Source of the DNA: Rhabdophis nuchalis
Lineage: Eukaryota > Chordata > Lepidosauria > Squamata > Natricidae
Direction of reading: 5' to 3'
DNA: 64,000 nt
NCBI GenBank assembly: GCA_039707465.1
Contig: CM077644.1
Coordinates: 84,080,375 to 84,144,374, forward strand
This document shows positions 1-10,323 of this stretch, one piece after another (within the stretch, counting starts at the first letter, position 1; each line of letters begins with the position of its first letter). The notes beneath the pieces were generated by a model. It ran no database searches and was not told where the DNA came from. It worked only from the letters and a program-made list of their open reading frames with translations. The position numbers and the translations under genes are program-made.

Positions 1-238
1 GCCACTAAGGAACTCTGACTTCAAAGATTGACAGGCAGATATATTATTGTGATTATGCCTTATGTCAAATTACATTGACCATTAATTATGTCAACATAAT
101 TATTAAAACAATGTTCTAAAAGTTAACTTATTTTAATGTACATGCTATATTTTAGGTACAATCCTGGCAGCTTAATAAAATCATAGCATTTGCATTAATT
201 GAGGAATGCAGAGGAAGGTAGTTTAAAAAAAAACACCT

Positions 239-688
239 TTGGCTTTGGCTGGAATCTTAAATCTTTTGGAACAATATGGAAGAAGAATCGATAAAAAATT
301 GGATAAACTTTTGTCTATTACACCAAGGTATGAGCAGTTTGAGGCTCCAAAAACCAAAGAGAAAGAAGAAAACTTTGGAGATAAAGAGACACTCATTCTA
401 GTTGAAGATAAAGATAAGATAATAGAGAATCTTATTAATGGATTAAATGTGGGAGAAGATAACAAGAAGGAAATTCTGAAAAGAGAATTTGATGAATGTG
501 AGCCTCATCTTGGTTTTCAAGAAGAGGGAAAAAAGAATTGAAGATGGATATAAGAGGAGAAATCTCTCCAGAAATACGTCTGATACTCAAAGATAAACAA
601 CGTGCAATGACTGGAACTGGGCAGCGATATTATTTGAGAGCTATACTGGACAGTAAAGTGCGAAAAGAAGAAACCTGGAAAGAAGAAT
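239..688 (+). pseudogene. Charged-protein ORF remnant in the unclassified LINE
   Basis: An open frame of 100 codons (239-541) continues after a frame change near 541 for about 48 more codons (to about 688). The product is hydrophilic, rich in K and E, and probably helical or coiled coil at first (LLEQYGRRIDKK). The ATG at 239 lies in or beside the probable target duplication, so it is not a native start. I see no RNP motif, zinc knuckle or RT motif. It could be part of an ORF1 protein or spacer-coding sequence of an L1-type element. Function is not assigned. Confidence 0.35.
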
Positions 689-934
689 AAAAAGAGACTG
701 GAGCCACAAATGGCAAGAGAGGTAAGGTTACCTTGCTACTGGAAAGACACTGGCTGACAATAAAAGTTGAAAATTAAAGATTAGCCATCCTTTGATGATT
801 AATAAGTAGAAATTTAGTATGTTATAGTCTGTCTTATATTGTCATTGAAGGATTATTAGTTAGTAAATAATTACCTATAATAAGAGTAACTAATGATAAT
901 GGTATAGTTTAATGATATATATACGAATACGAAT

Positions 935-2994
935 ACGAATATTTATTTGTATAACCGCATCCTCTCCCCTAGGGGACTCGGAGCGGTGTACAGGGAGAAA
1001 ATTAAAACAGCATAAAAATATACATAAATACACTAAAAACAAATTAAATTTAACTATCCCTGCACTAAAATTCCCATTTAAAATTAACAATCCCTAATCC
1101 CTGGGTAGAGACTAACCTAGGCCGGCCAAGCAGAAAAAATGAGTTTTTAATTTCTGACGGAAGGAGCGGAGGTCCGTAGTTGTTCTAATGTCGGGGGGAA
1201 GGTCGTTCCAGAGGGCTGGGCCCGCCACAGAGAAGGCCCTTCCCCTGGGCGTCGCCCACTGACAAAGTCTAGTGGACGGCACCCGGAGAAGTCCCTCTCT
1301 GTGGGAGCGAATCGGCCGGGAGGATGTATGAGGCAGAATCCGATCCCGCAGATAGCTAGGTCCCGAGCCATGGAGCGCTTTAAAGATGAGAACTAACACC
1401 TTGAAGCGCACCCAAAAGACGACAGGTAGCCAGTGCAGCTCGCGCAAGAGCGGTGTTACATGGGTATACCTTGCGGTACCCATTATTGCTCGCGCGGCTG
1501 CATTCTGGACCAGCTGAAGTCTTCGGGTGCACCTCAAGGGGAGCCCCATGTAGAGAGAGTTACAATAGTCCAGTCGGGATGTCATGAGAGCATGAGTGAC
1601 TGTGCGAAGGGCGTCCCGATCCAATAGGGGGCGCAACTGGCGAACCAGGCGAACCTGGTAAAACGCCCTCCTGGCCACGGCTGTCACTTGATCTTCCATG
1701 GACAGCCGGGCATCCAGGAGGACACCCAAGTTGCGCGCCCCATCCACTGGGGCAAGATGTTCGCCCCCAATGGCCAGCGATGGAGTCAACTGGTTGAATC
1801 GGGCAGCCGGAAACCACAGCCACTCGGTCTTGGTCGGGTTGAGCTTGAGTCCGTTTCTTCCCATCCAGATCCGTACGGCTTCCAGGCACTGGCACATCAC
1901 CGCTACGGCATCGTTGGGGTGGTTTGGGGTAGATATATACAGCTGAGTATCATCAGCGTAGAGATGGTACTCTACCCCAAAACCACAGATGATCTCACCC
2001 AGCGGCTTCATATATGTGTTAAACAGGAGAGGCGAGAGGACCGACCCCTGAGGCACCCCACATGTGAGGGGTCTCGGGGTCGACCTCTGCTCTCCTGTCA
2101 ACACAAATTGCGATCGGCCAGAGAGGTAGGAGGAGAACCACCGTAAAACGGTGCCTCCCACCCCCAACCCCCCCAGCCGATGCAATAGGATACCATGGTC
2201 GATGGTATCAAAAGCCGCCGAGAGGTCTAATAGGACCAGGATGGAGGAACAACCCCCATCTCTGGCCCTCCAGAGATCATCGACCAACGCGACCAATGCC
2301 GTCTCGGTGCTATGCCCGGGCCGAAAGCCGGACTGGCGCGGGTCTAGATAATCAACTTCCTCCAGGTGATGGGGAAACTGTTGTGCCACCACACTCTCAA
2401 CAACCTTCGCCAAGAAGGGAAGGTTGGAGACTGGACGATAGTTGGTTAAAAGAGCTGGATCCAAAGAGGGCTTCTTAAGGAGGGGCCTCACCATAGCCTC
2501 TTTTAGGGAAGCAGGCAAGGAACCCTCAATTAAGGATGCGTTGACAACCTCTTGGAGCCAGCCTCGTGTCACCTCCCAGGATGCCAGTACAAGCCAGGAG
2601 GGACACGGGTCCAATAAACATGTGGTGGCTCGCAGTCGCCCACGTAACCTGTCCATATCCTCGGAAGTAACGGAGTCAAACTCCTCCCAAACAAGATCTG
2701 TCTCGTGGCATCCCACTGGGCCATCAATGGGGGCTAACTCGTTCTGTATCTGAGCGATTTTCTCCTGCAGAAAAGCCACAAATTCCTCTGCTCTACCCTG
2801 TAGCGGGGCTTCCCGCACCCTCTGTTGGAGGAGGGAGCGGGTCACCCTAAACAGGGCGGCAGGGCAGTTTTCTGCGGATGCTATGAGGGTGGCACAATGA
2901 TGGTGTTTGGCCACTCTCAGCGCCACAATGTAAGTCCGTAAATGGGCTCTTACCTGTGTCCGGTCAGATTCAGAACGGGTAGACCTCCATCTAC
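935..2994 (-). mobile_element. L2/CR1-superfamily LINE, 5' truncated, recent
   Basis: The GC-rich minus-strand element has its 3' end near 935, where a short AT-rich tail follows the conserved 3' UTR block that reads CACCGC plus CGAGTCCC on the minus strand. The same 3' block recurs at 15.1, 32.4, 41.8 and 51.9 kb. The 5' break near 2994 falls at the start of the inter-domain linker, so the endonuclease is missing. It lies within the 3' region of the 249-3766 element. Its sequence is colinear with the longer copy at 32.3-35.6 kb. L2 is the better match by motif memory, but CR1 and L2 belong to one superfamily and I could not test the assignment. Confidence 0.85.
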
Positions 2995-2998
2995 CTAT
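1112..2998 (-). CDS. LINE ORF2 fragment: linker, reverse transcriptase and C-terminus
   Basis: An uninterrupted frame of about 627 codons runs to a natural stop at 1112. The upstream 25 or so codons of the open frame are TATG microsatellite translation and are excluded. Visible RT blocks in order: NYRPVSNLPFLAKVVE, SGFRPGHSTETAL, LLDLSAAFDTIDH, GVPQGSVLSPLLF and the catalytic YADDTQLYIS, followed by the thumb/C-terminal blocks (RLDYCNSLYMGLP, LRELHWLPV, GPALWNDLPPDIRTT). The enzyme would copy its own RNA at a nicked target. The N-terminal EEP endonuclease is absent because the copy is truncated. A frame this long without a stop in a dead copy points to a young insertion. Confidence 0.85.
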   Translation of the reverse strand: MGRWRSTRSESDRTQVRAHLRTYIVALRVAKHHHCATLIASAENCPAALFRVTRSLLQQRVREAPLQGRAEEFVAFLQEKIAQIQNELAPIDGPVGCHETDLVWEEFDSVTSEDMDRLRGRLRATTCLLDPCPSWLVLASWEVTRGWLQEVVNASLIEGSLPASLKEAMVRPLLKKPSLDPALLTNYRPVSNLPFLAKVVESVVAQQFPHHLEEVDYLDPRQSGFRPGHSTETALVALVDDLWRARDGGCSSILVLLDLSAAFDTIDHGILLHRLGGLGVGGTVLRWFSSYLSGRSQFVLTGEQRSTPRPLTCGVPQGSVLSPLLFNTYMKPLGEIICGFGVEYHLYADDTQLYISTPNHPNDAVAVMCQCLEAVRIWMGRNGLKLNPTKTEWLWFPAARFNQLTPSLAIGGEHLAPVDGARNLGVLLDARLSMEDQVTAVARRAFYQVRLVRQLRPLLDRDALRTVTHALMTSRLDYCNSLYMGLPLRCTRRLQLVQNAAARAIMGTARYTHVTPLLRELHWLPVVFWVRFKVLVLIFKALHGSGPSYLRDRILPHTSSRPIRSHREGLLRVPSTRLCQWATPRGRAFSVAGPALWNDLPPDIRTTTDLRSFRQKLKTHFFCLAGLG

Positions 2999-3060
2999 GT
3001 ATGTATGTATATATGTATGTATGTATGTATGTATATGTATGTATGTATATGTATGCATGA
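2995..3060. repeat. TATG/TGTA microsatellite
   Basis: Imperfect tetranucleotide array at the 5' break of the L2-like insert. A similar array occurs at 3243-3310. Both belong to the repeated 3' region of the surrounding LINE. Confidence 0.85.
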
Positions 3061-3780
3061 GTATGAGGCTGGACATAAACAGTAAGATTTTTAGTTAATC
3101 ACGCAGGAATGTTGTTTAACAAAATAGGGGAGAATTTTAGCAAACTTTAGATTGTTTTAGATTGTTATTGAAGAATTTCTAGTTAATAAACAATGAGTCA
3201 TAATAAGAGCATTGAAATAATAATAGATGACAAAATACTCAGATGTGTATATATGCATGCATGCATGTATGTATATGTATGTATGTATGTACGTAGGTAT
3301 GTAAGTATGGGAATGAGTGTATGTTTATGAGGTTGGATATAAATGGTAAAAGATTTTAATATTAATGGATGTTGTTTAATAAAAAAGGGGGGGCTAGAAA
3401 CAACATAAATTGATTTTTATGCAGAATACGTTTCCAGGGTGAAATACCAGGGGAGACTTTTTGGAATAGGCAATGAATGCCATTATGTGGTTATGTTTAA
3501 GTAAGACTTGTCTGAAGAAGAGGATAGACTAAATATGGAATGTTAGAGGAGAATTTTGGTATAATGATATTAAGATTTACAATGAACTTTTTGATTTAAA
3601 ATCTATAAGTTGAGATTACTTATGATTAATGATGGTTCTAGAAACTCACAAGAGTTATGTGTAACCAGTCGACATGCTTTCCACAGAATACAATGTAGAA
3701 TGATGGTGTTTCCTTTTTGTATTTTTGTTTTATTAAAAAAAATAAAAAATATATAATTAAAAAAAAACCTTTGGCCTTTG

Positions 3781-4740
3781 AATGTAGGTGTTTATACAAA
3801 TGAAGCCCATTCCATGTGTCTTTTTCTTTCTATATGGCAAAAGGGCCGTTTCATGAAAAAAAAATGAATTAAAAGAAGTATTCTTGATATGGGGGTGAAT
3901 GAATGACACTAATCACAATCTTGACTGTCACTGTGAAGATCTTTCTTTATTTTTTAGATGCACCAAACTGTAATATGTAACTTTGGAATGTGCAATATTT
4001 GGTTACCTGGAATCACCTGAGGATGAAGAAAACTAAGAAGCTGAAGGGGGAAAAAAGCCACCGCAGCTGTTGAAAAAAAAGAGAAAATACTGATTGTGAA
4101 TGATTGTGAAAAACTATGGGAAGGTAGGATTAATGGCTTTGGGAGAAGCTGTTCCCTCAATAACTACTTTCAACCAAAATCAAACCTGGAAAACATTGGG
4201 GTCAGCACTATTTCTGATTGAACTGACAAACCTTTGCGCATGGAACCCTTATAGGAACATATTAATCATTCCAACCACTTCCTCCAGGGAACTGTGGATA
4301 TAGGATTTATTCTTCCTATTGAACAGCTGAACAACATTATAGGTTTCTGTTAGTTTTTAAGGACACTCTGATGGTTGTATATGTTTATATGCACAGTCGG
4401 ATTAAAGCCAATTTGTTACACCTGAATCTCTCAATCCATCCTACAGTGAAAAGTCATCACTATCTTCTCACTTTACTTAACCTGCATGTTGGAAATAAAA
4501 GTTGTTCTGATGGTTCTTACACATAATTTGGTGCCTTGTTAATAAATTGTAAAATATGTTATCATGCATTGTATATTGAGTCTCTTCACTTTGTTTATCA
4601 TATAAGCACTTTGCATAAATGATATGATCATATTTAGCTGATTCACTGTTGCATATCAGCCACACAGAGTATTGGATAACTCAGTCAGTCATACAATTGC
4701 TGTCTTTGTGTTGCTCTCAGAATATGAGTGTCATTTCATT
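3781..4740. other. AT-rich sequence, nothing recognised
   Basis: Open frames at 3954-4160, 4100-4303 and 4477-4665 are short, overlapping or on opposite strands, and show no family motif. No repeat end or RNA gene was recognised. Confidence 0.5.
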
Positions 4741-4754
4741 AACAATTGTCATAT

Positions 4755-5040
4755 GAGATGCCAGTATGTGGTGTATTTCTAAGTTTTTGGTTTTGGTTTT
4801 ATTATGAAGGATGTGTAAACAATTATAGCCAAATAAGAATGGAGGTACGATGAGGGTAATATGTATAAACATATTTGAACTAAAATACACAAACTAATAT
4901 GAATTTTAGATGATTGTGGAAGAGTTGCATGAAAATATTTTGTAACCAACTGATACACTTTCCAAAGTATGTAAAAAGGAGGATTTTTATGTTGTGTTTA
5001 AAACTAAAAATAAATTTAAAAAAATTTATTTAAAAAAACA
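4755..5040 (+). mobile_element. Short 3'-end copy of the poly(A)-tailed LINE family
   Basis: The segment ends in an A-rich tail and is flanked by a perfect 14-base direct repeat, AACAATTGTCATAT, at 4741-4754 and 5041-5054. Its last 130 bases align by eye with 3640-3760 (shared GTAACCA and CTTTCCA blocks in the same order). It is therefore a severely 5'-truncated copy of the same family, inserted by target-primed reverse transcription. It carries no coding sequence. Confidence 0.75.
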
Positions 5041-5179
5041 AACAATTGTCATATTGGGAAAAGATAAGATGCATGTGTATGTGTATATGTATTTGTATAA
5101 TATATACAATACAATATATGTATATATTATAGAATATATTATACAATGTATAAAGGTATAACTCATCACTGTTTCCATC

Positions 5180-5690
5180 TGTGTGTGTGTGTGTGTGTGT
5201 GTGTATGCTGGTTTTGTTGTGTTTGGGTCTTTTCCTGTGTAAGATTGAGCTTGCCTTGGCAATGTTTTGGCAAGGTCTCACTCGCCATCTTCAGGCTGGC
5301 ATCTGTGGCTTTGGAGCTGCTGTCTTTCTATAAATCTTGGTGAGGGGGGTGGCATACTGGTCTTGTTGCTGTGAGTGAGTTGATTGGCTATGTAGTTGTA
5401 TCATGATTGGTAGATTGGTTCTGATTGGTGCTATCTGTTCATTGTTATTTTGTATTGTAATGGCTGGGTGGTGGGTGGGGCTCCTCTGTTGGCCAGTGCT
5501 GGTTTTCAGACGTCTGGTAGGCAGGAGGTATCATCACATTTGTGCATGTTGTGGGGGTGTTTCTCTATTTCGATGGCTTTTCTGATTGTTATCCCTTTTG
5601 GTAGTAAGATGTATGAATCTCTGTGGCATGGAATAAAGGATACCCTTTCACTCTGGAGCCTCAATATTTTATCTGGCTAACTAAGTGAAA
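5180..5690 (-). mobile_element. Penelope-like (hammerhead-bearing) element remnant
   Basis: After a short GT microsatellite (5180-5205), a minus-strand repeat begins that is also present at 39.0-39.23 kb; the first 190 bases match in order (the GTGTTTGGGT/TTTGGGTGAT block, a CGCCATCTTCAGG-like block, a TAAATCTTGGTG block, and a CTGTATCATGAT-like block). The CTGAAGA plus AAAA core fits the small hammerhead motifs known from Penelope-like retroelements. No reverse transcriptase or GIY-YIG domain is present. Right end is approximate. Confidence 0.5.
5252..5300 (-). ncRNA. Decayed hammerhead ribozyme motif
   Basis: On the minus strand: CTGAAGA, then a possible helix II (TGGCGAG with CTTGCC), then AAAA where the core needs GAAA, then CATT. 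The core has lost G12 and the cleavage triplet is degraded, so activity is not expected. The related copy at 39065-39112 keeps GAAA. Confidence 0.45.
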
Positions 5691-5827
5691 AATGGTGGAA
5701 TGGATTTAAATCTCTTATAAGTAATTTTTAAGATATTGGAGAAGCTTGTTGGTTAGACAGAATTATTTTTAGTTAACCCTGCCCCTATTCTCTATTGGTT
5801 AATAGAAAATAATAGCTGTTCCTTTTT

Positions 5828-7746
5828 TTTTTTTTGAAAAGTATTTTATTGGTTTCCAAAATTTTTACAAGGGAAAAGGTATAGGGTAAAGGTAACATTT
5901 TAGTAGCTTCCCTGCCGTTGGTGTTGGCCCTCCCAAAACTTCCTAAATTTACAATGTTAAAAGTAAAGGATACGGGCGGGGCCATCACTTCCTCCATTCC
6001 CCCATCTTCACCTCCCAACTGGGGAGAATATTTTTTAATAAAAACCTCTGCCTCACTTAATGTTTTGATTTTTACTTTGCCTCCCTCCCAGAAGATCAGC
6101 ATTCCCTCTGGCAATAACCACTTGAACCATATTCCCTTTTTATATAATTTCTTAGACAGGAATGAATACTTCCTCCTTATTTCTCTAATTTTTTTCGGAA
6201 TCTGTTTCAAAATGATTATTTCTTTGTCCTGGTATTTTAAAATTCCATCCCGTTGAGCCCTCAATATCTCATCCCTTGTGGATCTCCTAAGAAATTTAAC
6301 ATGAATTTCTCTTGGTACATTATTTATCCTGGCATAAGTTGAGTTAATTCTATAAACCAGGTCCATATCCCACCAGAGTTGATCTTTCTGTCTTTTAAGG
6401 TATTCTGCTAATATTGTACTCATAAGATCTTTAAGATCTTCATTTTCTGACTCTGGTTTATTCTGGAACCTGAGAAAAAAAGACATTCTTTCAAATCCAT
6501 TTTTAGTCATGTTTGCTCCTAATTCTAAACTCTCCCTCCGAATCCCTTTCACCTCTTCCCCTATCTCAGCCGCCCCCTTCTCTAGCTTCTCAATTTTTTG
6601 TTTATTTTCTGTTGTGTTTTATTGTGCTTCCCTAGGCTCTAATGTTAATTCTGACATTTCTTTCCGCATTTCATTCATATTTTCATTCATGCTGTTCATA
6701 TTTTTCATTATTTCCCAAAACATTTCTACAACCAACAGATCCTTCAAGCCTTCTCCAGCAGGTTCTTTCTGTAAAAATGTAGAAATCTTTGACTGTGTAG
6801 TTGGGCTGGAGACAGCAGAGGATGGAGCAGAAGCTGACTTTCCCGTTGGTGGCTTTCTAAAAGCCATTGTGTCAGTTCTAGTTTCTTAGTTGACAAAGAA
6901 ATGGCACCAGAGAAATGGACAACCGAGGCAGTCCGAGGTATCAGAGAGTCCGAATGAGAGTTCAGTCTTAAGAGTCTTAAAAAATCACTTTAGAAAAAGG
7001 AAATCTTACAGTCCAAAACCAGTAGTCCACATATTGGGAGAGACTTGGTAGCCTTTGAGAGGACTGTCTGAAGTAAAAAGTTTATAATCCTTCTTTGGTA
7101 ATTATGGAGGGAAAAGCTTCACCACTGTAGAGGAGTTATAAGCGGAGAACAAAGAGAAGCCATCTTGCCCCACCTTCTGACAGGAAGAAAAGTGAAAGTT
7201 TCCATTTACTTTTTTTTTAAAGAGCTGCGTGAAAGACTGTTGCAAATGCGATACGATACAATTCTTTCCCATAGTTTGTTCAAATAGCAAGTTAAACCTT
7301 CCTCTCTCCATTTCAAAGGAGATGGATCGCTTAATTTCCGCTTCACCAAGGGCGGGTTGAAAACTCCCCCTTCCAATCTCCATTCTAAGTTGATTGAACT
7401 AGCACTTACAGTAATTTATCGCTTATCCTTCATCTGCAATTCAAGAGATTAGGAAGCATCTTTCACATCTGGCATTTCAGCTACTCTTCTTATTCTGCTT
7501 ATTGCTCCTGAGTTCCATCCGGCGAAGGGGCAGAAGTTTGCCCCCCCCTTTTTGCTCGCCAGCTCCTAGAACGAGGCTGGGGGTACCCCACTGTCTGATG
7601 CCAGGCTGGGGGCTCCCAGCGAGCCGCTCCTATGGCAGAAGCCCCCCCTCAGGGTCTTCCGTGCTTCCGAAGAAGCCCACCGGTACAGCAAGCGGTGGAC
7701 GAAGCACAAAGCATGTCCGATGCCTTCAGAAACCGGAAGCGAAGTC
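5828..7746 (-). mobile_element. ORF1-only L1-type retroelement (HAL1-like), copy A, complete ends
   Basis: A 17-base perfect target-site duplication, AATAGCTGTTCCTTTTT, occurs at 5811-5827 and 7747-7763. Reading the minus strand from 7746, a GC-rich 5' leader of about 880 bases begins with CTTCCGG-type sequence, followed by an ORF1 gene (from 6867), a short 3' UTR, and a tail with AAACCAATAAAA followed by A. There is no ORF2: about 100 bases separate the end of the ORF1 homology from the tail. Copy B (13384-15927) has the same 5' leader, gene and tail. Copies C and D share gene end and tail. This matches mammalian HAL1 organisation. Mobilisation would need an ORF2 protein supplied by another L1. 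Confidence 0.85.
5960..6867 (-). pseudogene. L1-type ORF1 RNA-binding protein, one internal stop and altered 3' end
   Basis: ORF1 starts at ATG 6867 (MAFRKPPTGKS). Codons 1-82 hold a low-complexity N-terminus and a coiled coil rich in M, N and E. One in-frame TAA at about 6619-6621 interrupts the gene; the same frame then continues through the rest of the coiled coil, the RRM (YFLRFQN-type RNP2 and REIHVKFLRR RNP1) and the C-terminal domain (ILKQIPKKIREIRRK, GIWFKWLLPEGMLIFWEGG). After residues MAPP the frame runs straight into the 3' UTR without the AKRLR ending seen in copies B and C, so a small deletion removed the native stop. The protein would normally trimerise and coat element RNA. Confidence 0.8.
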
Positions 7747-7764
7747 AATAGCTGTTCCTTTTTG

Positions 7765-9660
7765 ATGACCCTATTACACCCTAACCTTTCTCATTTGTTG
7801 ATATACATAAGGATGATCTAATGGAATGTGTACCAGGAGAAAGAGTGGGGGGGGGGGGAATTCCAGCAAGATCAATGAGAGAGAAAGAGTATTGTGGGAG
7901 AAGATTCCAAAGAGAAGTCCAGAATAAGAGACTGCACAGTCCTGAACTAAATGGGAAAGGGAATAAGAGGTACAGGTGGCCACACCCTAGAATCCTCAAG
8001 TTATACTTATTAGATTAAAATGTGGTAACTTTAGTTTGGCAAGATTCTGTCCTTTGGGTGAAAGCAAATCAAGCAAATCTTGATTGGATTTCACTGTAAA
8101 GCAAATCTTGATTGGATTTCACTGTATTTATTGTCTTCGGCCTTAGACCTGACCCATGATTTGAAGGGACAAGCTATAATATCAAGTAACCTCCCTTCAC
8201 TTTGTACTATCAGATGTGCACTATAAAAATTGTTGGTATCTACATGCTGATATTTTTAAGGCCTCTTCACCAATGAAACCAGCAAGACCACTTGGGGGTC
8301 ATCAGGTTAAAGAAGTCTGGAATGCCTCACAGGAATACATTGCATTGTTTTACTTTTGGCTGCAATTGAATACAATTCAAGAAGCAAATGGCAACTGTGC
8401 CAAAGAGAGTCACAAGTCAAAAGCAACTGGTGTCATGCAATACTTCTAATCCAAAAGTTCAGAAACTCAGATTAATTCCTGAAATTAGTTATACTGCCCT
8501 AATTTTTTTTGTTATGGATCTTAATGGACCACTATGAAGATTAACAGGCAACATGGAAGAAGATACAAAAATAAATACTCATGACAATTTTTGTGGATGA
8601 TACTTTAAACACTTTCTTGTCCTGGGGAGAAATCACTCCAAAAGGTGGATGAAACCAACCTGATTTGATTAATGGCATAGAATATGGCAAACACTTCACA
8701 TATTTTTATTCTGTAGACAACCATGAGTCACCGTGAACACAGTAAACACAGTTTAACATGATACTTGAATGATGGGTAATAAATTATATGGGATGTAGTT
8801 ATGAATGAAAACCCACAAAACAATAGAATTTAAAAAAAACTGTAAGTAAATAGATGGTATGTCTCTGAACAGCTGGATCTCAAGTACTTTATGGATCCCA
8901 GCAACTGCTCTACTCCACCAATGTCTAGTATCAGCCATGTGTAAAATTAATATATCTAAAGGAGCTGAATGGAAACAAAAGTGTGGGTGTGTTTGGTTGA
9001 ATCTGTGGAGCTGTAAAAACCACCCATCCTGTCAGTAAAAACACTTGCTGAAAGAGCTTAACAGCAATTATAAACTCAGAGCTCATTATATCCTGCTCAA
9101 ACTAATATAGATACAACATGATTTAAGATTGAAAACTGTGGCTAACGGAATTAGGCTGCTCTGCATGAAACTAGGTTTATTTAATCAATGTTGCTTCTAC
9201 TAGAAAAGTGGATTAGCTTTTCTTTTAGACAGAGCTAAAAGTTTTGCAGTTAATTTATTTTAATAAGCATTCAGTCACTTGGCTGCTGCAGAGAAAGGGC
9301 TAGGCTGTAATGAAGCACCAGGAAAGAAAGCAAGGCTTAATTATTTTTCAGGGTCTGTAATGAATAAATTAGGCATACCTCAGGCTTTACCAATTGTAAA
9401 GAATTTATTACTTTAAGAACTATATCATGACAAAGTCAAAATTTTCCCTTTTAAATGCAACCTGATTGATGTGATAACATGTACTTGTGAAATATTTCAT
9501 ATTGTCAATGCAGGGTGTATCTGAAGTTCTGTCGGCTTCATAATTATATGCCAAGGATTCCGATTATAATTTGCTTTTGAGCAGTCCTTCCATTTTCTTA
9601 GGCGATCAGATAAAGAACTATGTATGATAGGTAATGTTACTTATCACAATGATCTAGGAG
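7765..9660. other. Unannotated sequence with possible conserved non-coding stretch
   Basis: No repeat or gene recognised. Around 8065-8125 a segment of about 33 bases is repeated in tandem (CTTGATTGGATTTCACTGTA twice). The stretch 9110-9500 is AT-rich but not simple, with TTAATTA and TAATGAATAAATTA-type homeodomain-like sites, and looks less decayed than its surroundings; this is only an impression. Confidence 0.35.
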
Positions 9661-9676
9661 AAGAATAAATGGATAC

Positions 9677-9790
9677 AGGTAGTCTTTGACTTTGAACTGG
9701 TTGCTTAGTGCCTAGTCAAATTTACATTGTATCCCCCAAGGGTACTTAGAATTTAGACTTAGATTTAGAAGACTTAAATAATTTTGTCAC
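9677..9790 (+). mobile_element. Fragment of the mariner-like MITE
   Basis: CAGGTAGTCTTTGACTT, preceded by TA, matches the terminus of the MITE copies at 21.6, 47.4 and 62.3 kb. The rest is too diverged to trace. Confidence 0.35.
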
Positions 9791-9856
9791 TTTGAACTAA
9801 TCAGCATAGATTAAAATGAAATTTTGCTGCATACAGCTCTCTAATATATATATAAT

Positions 9857-10121
9857 TGTTCCACAACACCCTGTTAGGGCCCCAATTAAGGGAGGAGACA
9901 TACTGTTTCTTTTTCTGCCTTTTGGCTCATCACCAGAGACCATCTAGATAGAAAGCCATGAGTTCCGTTGTGTGATTTTTTAAATATGTGTGTTAGTTTT
10001 ATGAGCTGATCAATAAATTAAGTTAGAGAGAGACCAGGATAGATCTATTTCGAGCTTATTGGCTCTCATCAGCTGGCCATACCCTTTACTGGGATTCGAA
10101 CCGGGGCTATATTAAGAGTAT
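9857..10121 (-). mobile_element. Hammerhead SINE-like unit, subfamily 1, minus arm of palindrome 1
   Basis: Read on the minus strand: B-box match GGTTCGAATCC (about 10091-10103), hammerhead motif (10032-10078), AT-rich body, and a conserved end that gives AGGGTGTTGTGGAACAA followed by an AT microsatellite (9841-9856). The same end abuts GT repeats at 11.41 kb and TCTG repeats at 43.42 kb, so a microsatellite tail belongs to the unit. It is head-to-head with the plus-strand copy that starts at 10122, and the pair would fold into a hairpin of about 200 bp. Confidence 0.75.
10032..10078 (-). ncRNA. Hammerhead ribozyme motif, type I, subfamily 1
   Basis: Minus-strand order: helix I strand GGCCAG, core CTGATGA, helix II GAGCC with loop AATA and AGCTC (outermost loop-side pair mismatched, C-A), core GAAA, helix III from the palindrome TAGATCTA closed by A15.1-U16.1, C17, then helix I strand CTGGTC. 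All invariant core bases are present. Cleavage is predicted between 10038 and 10037 on the minus strand. The only defect is one weakened helix II pair. Confidence 0.8.
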
Positions 10122-10168
10122 GACTAGCTGATGAGAGCTAATAAGCTCGAAATAGATCTATCCTGGTC
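10122..10168 (+). ncRNA. Hammerhead ribozyme motif, type I, subfamily 1
   Basis: Helix I strand GACTAG (10122-10127) pairs with CTGGTC (10163-10168), with one G-U wobble. Core CTGATGA is 10128-10134. Helix II GAGCT/AGCTC (10135-10139, 10144-10148) has loop AATA. Core GAAA is 10149-10152. Helix III comes from TAGATCTA (10153-10160), closed by the A15.1-U16.1 pair (10152 with 10161). C17 is 10162, with cleavage predicted after it. All invariant core positions are intact. Confidence 0.85.
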
Positions 10169-10323
10169 TCTCTCTAATTTAATTTATTGATCAGCTCATA
10201 AAACTAACACACATATCTAAAAAATCACACAACGTAATTCCTGGCTTGCTGTCTAGATGATCTCTGGTGATGAGCCGAAAGGCAGGAAAGGAAACAGTAT
10301 GTCTCCTCTTTTAATTGGGTCCA
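10122..10323 (+). mobile_element. Hammerhead SINE-like unit, subfamily 1, plus arm of palindrome 1
   Basis: The arm starts exactly at the hammerhead (10122) without the pol III boxes, and repeats the body of the minus arm through GTCTCCTC and AATTGGG, where it breaks off at about 10317 into the next unit. Identity to the minus arm is high by eye over about 195 bases. Confidence 0.75.

Larger units (their letters stand above)
249..3766 (+). mobile_element. Poly(A)-tailed non-LTR retrotransposon of unknown class, 5' truncated
   Basis: The element ends in an A-rich tail near 3735-3767. It is bracketed by an imperfect direct repeat, ACCTTTGGCTTTGG at 235-248 and ACCTTTGGCCTTTG at 3767-3780, read here as a target-site duplication made by target-primed reverse transcription. 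The 5' part holds a lysine- and glutamate-rich coding remnant (239-688). The rest is an AT-rich 3' region built from repeated segments: 780-912 resembles 3163-3240, and 3064-3140 resembles 3328-3400, each linked to a TGTA/TATG microsatellite. An L2-like LINE (935-2994) is inserted inside. The last 130 bases resemble the short element at 4755-5040, so this is a dispersed family. L1 relationship is possible but not shown; I see no reverse transcriptase. Confidence 0.5.

Noticed and set aside
1433..2753. Plus-strand frames of 60-152 codons opposite the L2-like RT
   Set aside because: Antisense shadows of GC-rich coding sequence; the same shadows recur at 33.1-33.5 kb.
10255..10300. A second ribozyme core downstream in the unit (TGATGA, GCC-GAAA-GGC, then GGAAA)
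   Set aside because: C3 is missing, spacing is wrong and the stem is not conserved in the 10.5 and 11.5 kb copies.
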